Shown here: in pieces, positions 59,997 through 64,000 of the stretch
How the letters are laid out: every line of letters begins with the position of its first letter
Position numbering within the stretch: position 1 is the first letter of the stretch
Assembly (NCBI GenBank): GCA_024708885.1
Contig: JANJXT010000039.1
Coordinates: 27,783-91,782 of the forward strand
DNA length: 64,000 nt
Source of the DNA: Thiobacillus sp.
Lineage (GTDB): Bacteria > Pseudomonadota > Gammaproteobacteria > Burkholderiales > Thiobacillaceae
Direction of reading: 5' to 3'
Position numbers and translations under genes: made by a program
The notes under the pieces: model-generated
Told to the model about the DNA's origin: nothing
The model's database searches: none
What the model saw: only the letters and a program-made list of their open reading frames with translations

Positions 59997-60719
59997 CTAT
60001 TGGCGCGCGGCAGCAGGGGGCAACCTCGCCATTTCGGCTTCGATCCACGCCTCGGTGGCGCGGGTGAGCTCGGCCGGACTCCTGCCGGCCGATTCGATCG
60101 CCGGGCCGATGCTGACGGTGACCGTGCCGGGACGCTTGATGAACGCGTTCTTCGGCCACACTTCGCCGGCGTTGTGCGCGACCGGCACGATGGGCGCGCC
60201 GGTTTCCGCGGCCAGCCACGCACCGCCGATGCCATAGCGCCCCTTCTCGCCAGGCGCGACGCGCGTGCCTTCGGGAAACACCAGCACCCAGAAATTTTGC
60301 GCGAGCTTGGCCCGGCCCTGGCTGACGATCTGCTTCAGCGCCTCGCGTCCGGCACCGCGGTCGATGGCGATCGGCGAAAGCATGCGGTAGGCCCAGCCGA
60401 AGAACGGCACCTTGAGCAGCTCCTGCTTGATCACCGCCGACACCGGTGGAAACACGAACAGAAAAGCCACCGTCTCCCACGCCGACTGGTGCTTGGCGAG
60501 CACGACTGCGGGACGGTCGGGCAGATGCTCGCGGCCGCGCACCACGTAACGGATGCCGAGCACCCAGCGCGCAAGCCAGATCACGATATGGTTGTAGGCG
60601 GTGATCATGCGGTAGCGCGTGTGTGCCGAGAAGGGAACGCTCGCCAGCGCAACCACGCTGAACAGCACCGTCAGCAATGCCTGCAGCGCGGCAAAGAGCG
60701 TCGAGCGCAACAGGTTCAC
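59997..60719 (-). CDS. plsC: 1-acyl-sn-glycerol-3-phosphate acyltransferase PlsC
   Basis: 240 residues. An N-terminal membrane helix (about residues 8-28) precedes the acyltransferase domain: the catalytic motif is VVLAKHQSAWETVAF, the acyl-acceptor site LVFPEGTRVAPGE, and the later block is GAPIVPVAHNAGEVWP. The HX4D motif is HX4E here (HQSAWE), a form common in this subgroup and presumably active. It makes phosphatidic acid in the inner membrane. The start is GTG 60719, overlapping the gmhB stop by four bases. Confidence 0.92.
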   Translation of the reverse strand: MNLLRSTLFAALQALLTVLFSVVALASVPFSAHTRYRMITAYNHIVIWLARWVLGIRYVVRGREHLPDRPAVVLAKHQSAWETVAFLFVFPPVSAVIKQELLKVPFFGWAYRMLSPIAIDRGAGREALKQIVSQGRAKLAQNFWVLVFPEGTRVAPGEKGRYGIGGAWLAAETGAPIVPVAHNAGEVWPKNAFIKRPGTVTVSIGPAIESAGRSPAELTRATEAWIEAEMARLPPAAARQ

Positions 60720-61258
60720 GCCACGATCCTCAACAGGTGCTCGGCCACTTCGCCAAGGTCGACGAACACCGGCGTATCCGCCGGCAGCCCCCCCGCCGCC
60801 AGCGTCTTTTCACCTTTTCCGGTGCGCACCAGCATCGGCCGCGCACCGACCGTGGCGGCGGCCACCAGATCGCGCAGCGAGTCGCCGACTGCCGGCACGC
60901 CCACCAGTTCGCGCCCATAGCGTGCGGCGATTTCGTTGAACAGCCCGGCCTTCGGTTTGCGGCAGGCGCATTCGGCCTCGGCGGCATGCGGGCAGTAGAA
61001 CACCGCCTCGACGCGCCCCCCGGCCTGCGCCACCGCCTTGTGCATCTTGGTGTGGATGGCGTTCAGGGTCCCCATCTCGAACAAGCCGCGCGACAGGCCC
61101 GACTGGTTGGTCGCCACCACCACGCGCCAGCCCTCGCGCGTCAGGCGCGCGATCGCCTCCAGGCTGCCGGGAATCGGCTTCCATTCCTCCGGCGACTTGA
61201 TGTGGTGGGCGGAATAGACATTGATCACGCCGTCGCGGTCGAGAATGATGAGCTTCAT
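60716..61258 (-). CDS. gmhB: D,D-heptose 1,7-bisphosphate phosphatase GmhB
   Basis: 180 residues of the HAD family. The nucleophile motif is LIILDRDGVINVYS, the second motif VVVATNQSGLSRG, and the zinc loop CPHAAEAECACRKPKAG, with VGDSLRDLVAA for magnesium binding. It removes the 7-phosphate during ADP-heptose synthesis for the lipopolysaccharide core. The ATG at 61258 has AGGAG seven bases upstream. Order glyQ-glyS-gmhB-plsC on the minus strand, as in related Betaproteobacteria. Confidence 0.95.
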   Translation of the reverse strand: MKLIILDRDGVINVYSAHHIKSPEEWKPIPGSLEAIARLTREGWRVVVATNQSGLSRGLFEMGTLNAIHTKMHKAVAQAGGRVEAVFYCPHAAEAECACRKPKAGLFNEIAARYGRELVGVPAVGDSLRDLVAAATVGARPMLVRTGKGEKTLAAGGLPADTPVFVDLGEVAEHLLRIVA

Positions 61259-61288
61259 GGCGACACTCCTGTGTTGCACGCATCCATC

Positions 61289-63400
61289 TTACGCCGCCAA
61301 CCGCGACAGGTCCGCCACCCGGTTCATGGTGCGGTGCAGCTGGTTGAGCAGCGCGAGCCGGTTGGCCTTGAGCGCCGCATCCTCCACGTTGACCATCACC
61401 TTGTCGAAGAAGGCGTCGACCGGCGCCTTGAGCGCGGCGAGCGCCTGCAGCGAAGCCGTATAGTCGCCCGCCGAGAACGCGGCATCGGCACGCGGCGCGA
61501 TGTCCCCCAAGGCCGCGAAGAGGGCCTTTTCCTCGGCCTCGACGAAGCGTCCCGCATCGACCGCCACGCCCGCCTCGCCTTCCGCCTTCTTCAGGATATT
61601 GCCCACGCGCTTGTTCGCAGCGGCCAGACTCTCCGCCTCCGGCAGCCCGGCGAAGCCCCGCACCGCGTCGAGCCGCCTGGCGATGTCGGCGAGCACCACC
61701 GGCCGCAGGCTCAGCACGGCATCGATCTCGTTGGCGCTGAAGCCCCGCTCACGCTCGACGCCGCTGATGCGATCGTAGACAAAGTTCTCCAGCTCCGCGC
61801 GCACCTCGCCCAGCAAGCCGGCCGGAAAGGCGGCCAGCGCGTCGGCCAGCAGCATGTCGAGGCGCAGCGCATGCAGCGCCGGTTTCTCGGTCAGCATGCG
61901 AATCACGCCGAGCGCATGCCGGCGCAACGCGAACGGATCCTTGTCGCCGGACGGCTTCTCGCCGATGCCGAACAGGCCCACGAGGGTTTCCAGCTTGTCC
62001 GCCAGCGCCACGCACACGCCAATCTCGTTGCGTGGCAGCGCGTCGCCGGCGAAGCGCGGCTTGTAATGGTCCTCGATGGCAAATGCGATGTCGTCGGCAA
62101 GGCCGTCGTGCTGCGCATAATAGCGCCCCATGATGCCCTGCAGTTCGGGAAACTCGCCGACCATGTCGGTGAGCAGATCGGCCTTCGCCAGCAGCGCCGC
62201 CTGGTCGGCCTTCAGCGCCAGCGCCGCGCCGCCGACCCTTTCGCCGATCGCGCGGGCGATCGTCTGCACCCGCGTCACGCGCTCGCCCTGGGTGCCGAGT
62301 TTGTTGTGATACACCACCTTCGCCAGCCCGAGCACGCGCGAATCCAGCGTCTTCTTGCGGTCCTGGTCGAAGAAGAACCTGGCGTCCGCCAGGCGCGGGC
62401 GCACCACGCGCTCGTTGCCCGCCACCACCGCCGACGCATCGGCCGGCGCAATGTTGGAGACGATGAGAAAGCTGCTGGTGAGCCGCCCGCCCGCGTCGAG
62501 CAGCGGAAAATATTTCTGGTTCGCCTTCATGGTCAGGATCAGGCACTCCTGCGGCACTTCGAGGAAGGCCTCGTCGAACCTGCCGAGCAGCACCTTGGGC
62601 CGCTCGACCAGCGCGGTCACCTCATCCAGCAGCGCGTCGTCCTCGATCGGCACCAGCCCCAGCGTTGCCGCGACGGCCGCAAGCTGGTGCGCGATCCCGG
62701 CGCGCCGATCGGCGAAGCTCGCAATCACCGCGCCCTCGTCGCGCATCTGCGCGGCGTAGCCGTCGGCCGAGCGCAGTGCGACCGGATTCGTGTTCGCCTC
62801 GAAGCGATGCCCCTGCGTGGTGCGCCCGGCGGCCAGCCCCAGCACCGACAGCGGCACCACCTCCGTGCCGTGCAGCGCCACCAGGCCGTGCACCGGCCGC
62901 ACGAAATTCACCGTGCTCCAGCCATCGGCGAGCTGGTAGCTCATCACCTTGGGAATCGGCAGCTTCGCCATCGCCGCTTCCAGCGCATGCTGCAGGCCGT
63001 CGGCCAGACTCACGCCCGGCGCGATGCTGTCGAGAAACAGTGCCGCCTGCTTGCCCTCGCCTGCGCGGCGCAGGCTGCCGGCCGCGGACGCGTCCGCACC
63101 CAGTGCAGCCAGCCGCTTCAGGAGCGCCGGCGTCGGTGCGCCGTTGGCGTCGAGACCGACCGCGACCGGCATCAGCTTCGTCGCCACCGGACGGTCCGCC
63201 GCGTGCGCCAGCACGCCCGCCACATGCGCACCGAGGCGACGCGGCGAAGCGAAGTTCGTCACCGCGGCAGTCGCCTCGGCCAGTCCCTGCGCCACCAGCG
63301 CCTCCGCCAGCGTGGCGGCAAACGCCTCGCCCAGTTTTTTCAGCGCTTTGGGCGGCAGTTCCTCGACGAACAGTTCAACCAGCAGATTCTGCGCACTCAT
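61289..63400 (-). CDS. glyS: glycyl-tRNA synthetase beta subunit
   Basis: 703 residues. The start [20 protein letters not shown] and [20 protein letters not shown] are typical, as is VLIxxxxxKRxLY-free central sequence including [19 protein letters not shown]. The HD-like part ([48 protein letters not shown]) and the DALR-type anticodon domain ([20 protein letters not shown]) complete it. The beta subunit holds tRNA recognition for the tetrameric alpha2beta2 enzyme. The ATG at 63400 overlaps the glyQ stop (ATGA). Confidence 0.97.
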   Translation of the reverse strand: MSAQNLLVELFVEELPPKALKKLGEAFAATLAEALVAQGLAEATAAVTNFASPRRLGAHVAGVLAHAADRPVATKLMPVAVGLDANGAPTPALLKRLAALGADASAAGSLRRAGEGKQAALFLDSIAPGVSLADGLQHALEAAMAKLPIPKVMSYQLADGWSTVNFVRPVHGLVALHGTEVVPLSVLGLAAGRTTQGHRFEANTNPVALRSADGYAAQMRDEGAVIASFADRRAGIAHQLAAVAATLGLVPIEDDALLDEVTALVERPKVLLGRFDEAFLEVPQECLILTMKANQKYFPLLDAGGRLTSSFLIVSNIAPADASAVVAGNERVVRPRLADARFFFDQDRKKTLDSRVLGLAKVVYHNKLGTQGERVTRVQTIARAIGERVGGAALALKADQAALLAKADLLTDMVGEFPELQGIMGRYYAQHDGLADDIAFAIEDHYKPRFAGDALPRNEIGVCVALADKLETLVGLFGIGEKPSGDKDPFALRRHALGVIRMLTEKPALHALRLDMLLADALAAFPAGLLGEVRAELENFVYDRISGVERERGFSANEIDAVLSLRPVVLADIARRLDAVRGFAGLPEAESLAAANKRVGNILKKAEGEAGVAVDAGRFVEAEEKALFAALGDIAPRADAAFSAGDYTASLQALAALKAPVDAFFDKVMVNVEDAALKANRLALLNQLHRTMNRVADLSRLAA

Positions 63401-64000
63401 GCTGCCGCCTTCCGCTCCAGTTGCGCGACCACCTCGTCGACCCACGCACGCGGCGCCATCGGAAAGCCCAGCCGCGCCCGGCTGTCGAGGTAGCTCTTCG
63501 CCACGCTGCGCGCGAGATTGCGGATGCGGCCGATGTAGGCGGCACGCTCGGTCACCGAAATGGCGCCGCGCGCATCCAGCAGGTTGAAGGTGTGCGCGGC
63601 CTTCAGCACCTGTTCATACGCCGGCAGCGCGAGCCGTGCCGCCATCAGTTCCTGCGCCTTCTTCTCGTGCGCGGCGAACGCGCCGAGAAGGAAATCGACG
63701 TCGCTGTGCTCGAAGTTGTAGGCGCTCTGTTCGACCTCGTTCTGGTGGTACACGTCGCGGTAGGTGAGTCCGTCCGTCCAGGTCAGATCGAACACGCTCT
63801 CCACGCCCTGCAGATACATCGCCAGGCGCTCCAGCCCGTAGGTGATCTCGCCGGTGATCGGCTTGCAGTCGATGCCGCCGACCTGCTGGAAATAGGTGAA
63901 CTGCGTCACCTCCATGCCGTTGAGCCACACTTCCCAGCCCAGCCCCCACGCGCCGAGCGTGGGATTTTCCCAGTCGTCCTCGACGAAGCGCACGTCATTC
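63397..64000 (-). CDS. glyQ: glycyl-tRNA synthetase alpha subunit, 3' part
   Basis: Truncated by the right edge; about 201 C-terminal residues are visible of roughly 300. [55 protein letters not shown] and [20 protein letters not shown] are the standard GlyQ blocks, covering most of the class II catalytic core. It activates glycine and joins with GlyS. Its stop overlaps the glyS ATG by four bases. Confidence 0.97.
   Translation of the reverse strand, partial: NDVRFVEDDWENPTLGAWGLGWEVWLNGMEVTQFTYFQQVGGIDCKPITGEITYGLERLAMYLQGVESVFDLTWTDGLTYRDVYHQNEVEQSAYNFEHSDVDFLLGAFAAHEKKAQELMAARLALPAYEQVLKAAHTFNLLDARGAISVTERAAYIGRIRNLARSVAKSYLDSRARLGFPMAPRAWVDEVVAQLERKAAA

Noticed and set aside
60480..60500. 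PlsC with HX4E as a lost catalytic residue
   Set aside because: The HQSxWE form is common in this subgroup and the rest of the active site is intact, so inactivity is not supported.

Overview
The window reads as chromosomal DNA of a high-GC betaproteobacterium, probably of the Nitrosomonadales/Rhodocyclales type. The evidence is conserved gene order (ribE-ribBA-ribH-nusB-thiL-pgpA; recA-recX; lptD-surA-pdxA-rsmA; pepP-ubiH-ubiI-like-dsbC; glyQ-glyS-gmhB-plsC), the RibBX-type fusion, an OxyR with the CLRDQ cysteine motif, and a complete O2-independent ubiquinone set (ubiU, ubiV, ubiT). With NsrR, a c4-type cytochrome and rubrerythrin this suggests a facultative anaerobe that respires nitrogen oxides. 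The lifestyle and lineage are inferences; no rRNA or tRNA gene was found.

Layout. 1-1849: edge of an exosortase-type EPS locus (EpsL start, CPBP protease, EpsD). 2412-8632: small beta-barrel protein, a bcsA-bcsS pair, algC and a CorA transporter. 8740-15158: inactive rhodanese lipoprotein, Hsp20, a secreted-type serine protease, then cytochrome-fadL-tetR divergent from a nitronate-monooxygenase-like flavoprotein around a strong palindrome. 15124-17656: nsrR divergent from a three-gene operon of unknown function preceded by two NsrR-like sites. 17990-22093 (minus): yhcC-ubiU-ubiV-queD-ubiT. 22405-29783 (plus): riboflavin genes, nusB, thiL, pgpA, pncC, recA, recX, with a convergent BrxR/CapW-like WYL regulator. 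30021-33446: cytochrome c4, small secreted protein, rubrerythrin-rubredoxin-reductase operon. 33581-39259: RND tripartite efflux. 39319-44316: DUF202, OxyR, ZIP, HPP, LysR, methyltransferase. 44313-50408 (minus): dsbC, two ubiquinone hydroxylases, pepP, murU, amgK. 50451-55916 (plus): lptD, surA, pdxA, rsmA. 55895-64000: OYE reductase, OmpA lipoprotein, cbpA-cbpM, a metallopeptidase, plsC, gmhB, glyS and the 3' part of glyQ.

The most unusual material is intergenic. Four loci (20.0, 25.0, 27.1 and 55.0 kb) carry arrays of different heptamers in opposite orientation around a short core. Two of the cores are nearly identical although their heptamers differ, and three of these elements sit directly against a downstream start codon with no Shine-Dalgarno sequence. 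Separately, three intergenic copies (2.1, 17.8 and 29.9 kb) of a repeat contain a nested hairpin whose inner stem changes sequence between copies while keeping its pairing.

Functionally, most of the window is envelope and cofactor housekeeping: lipopolysaccharide export and heptose synthesis, peptidoglycan recycling (amgK-murU), ubiquinone synthesis with and without oxygen, riboflavin and thiamine cofactors, and stress responses to peroxide, nitric oxide and heat.
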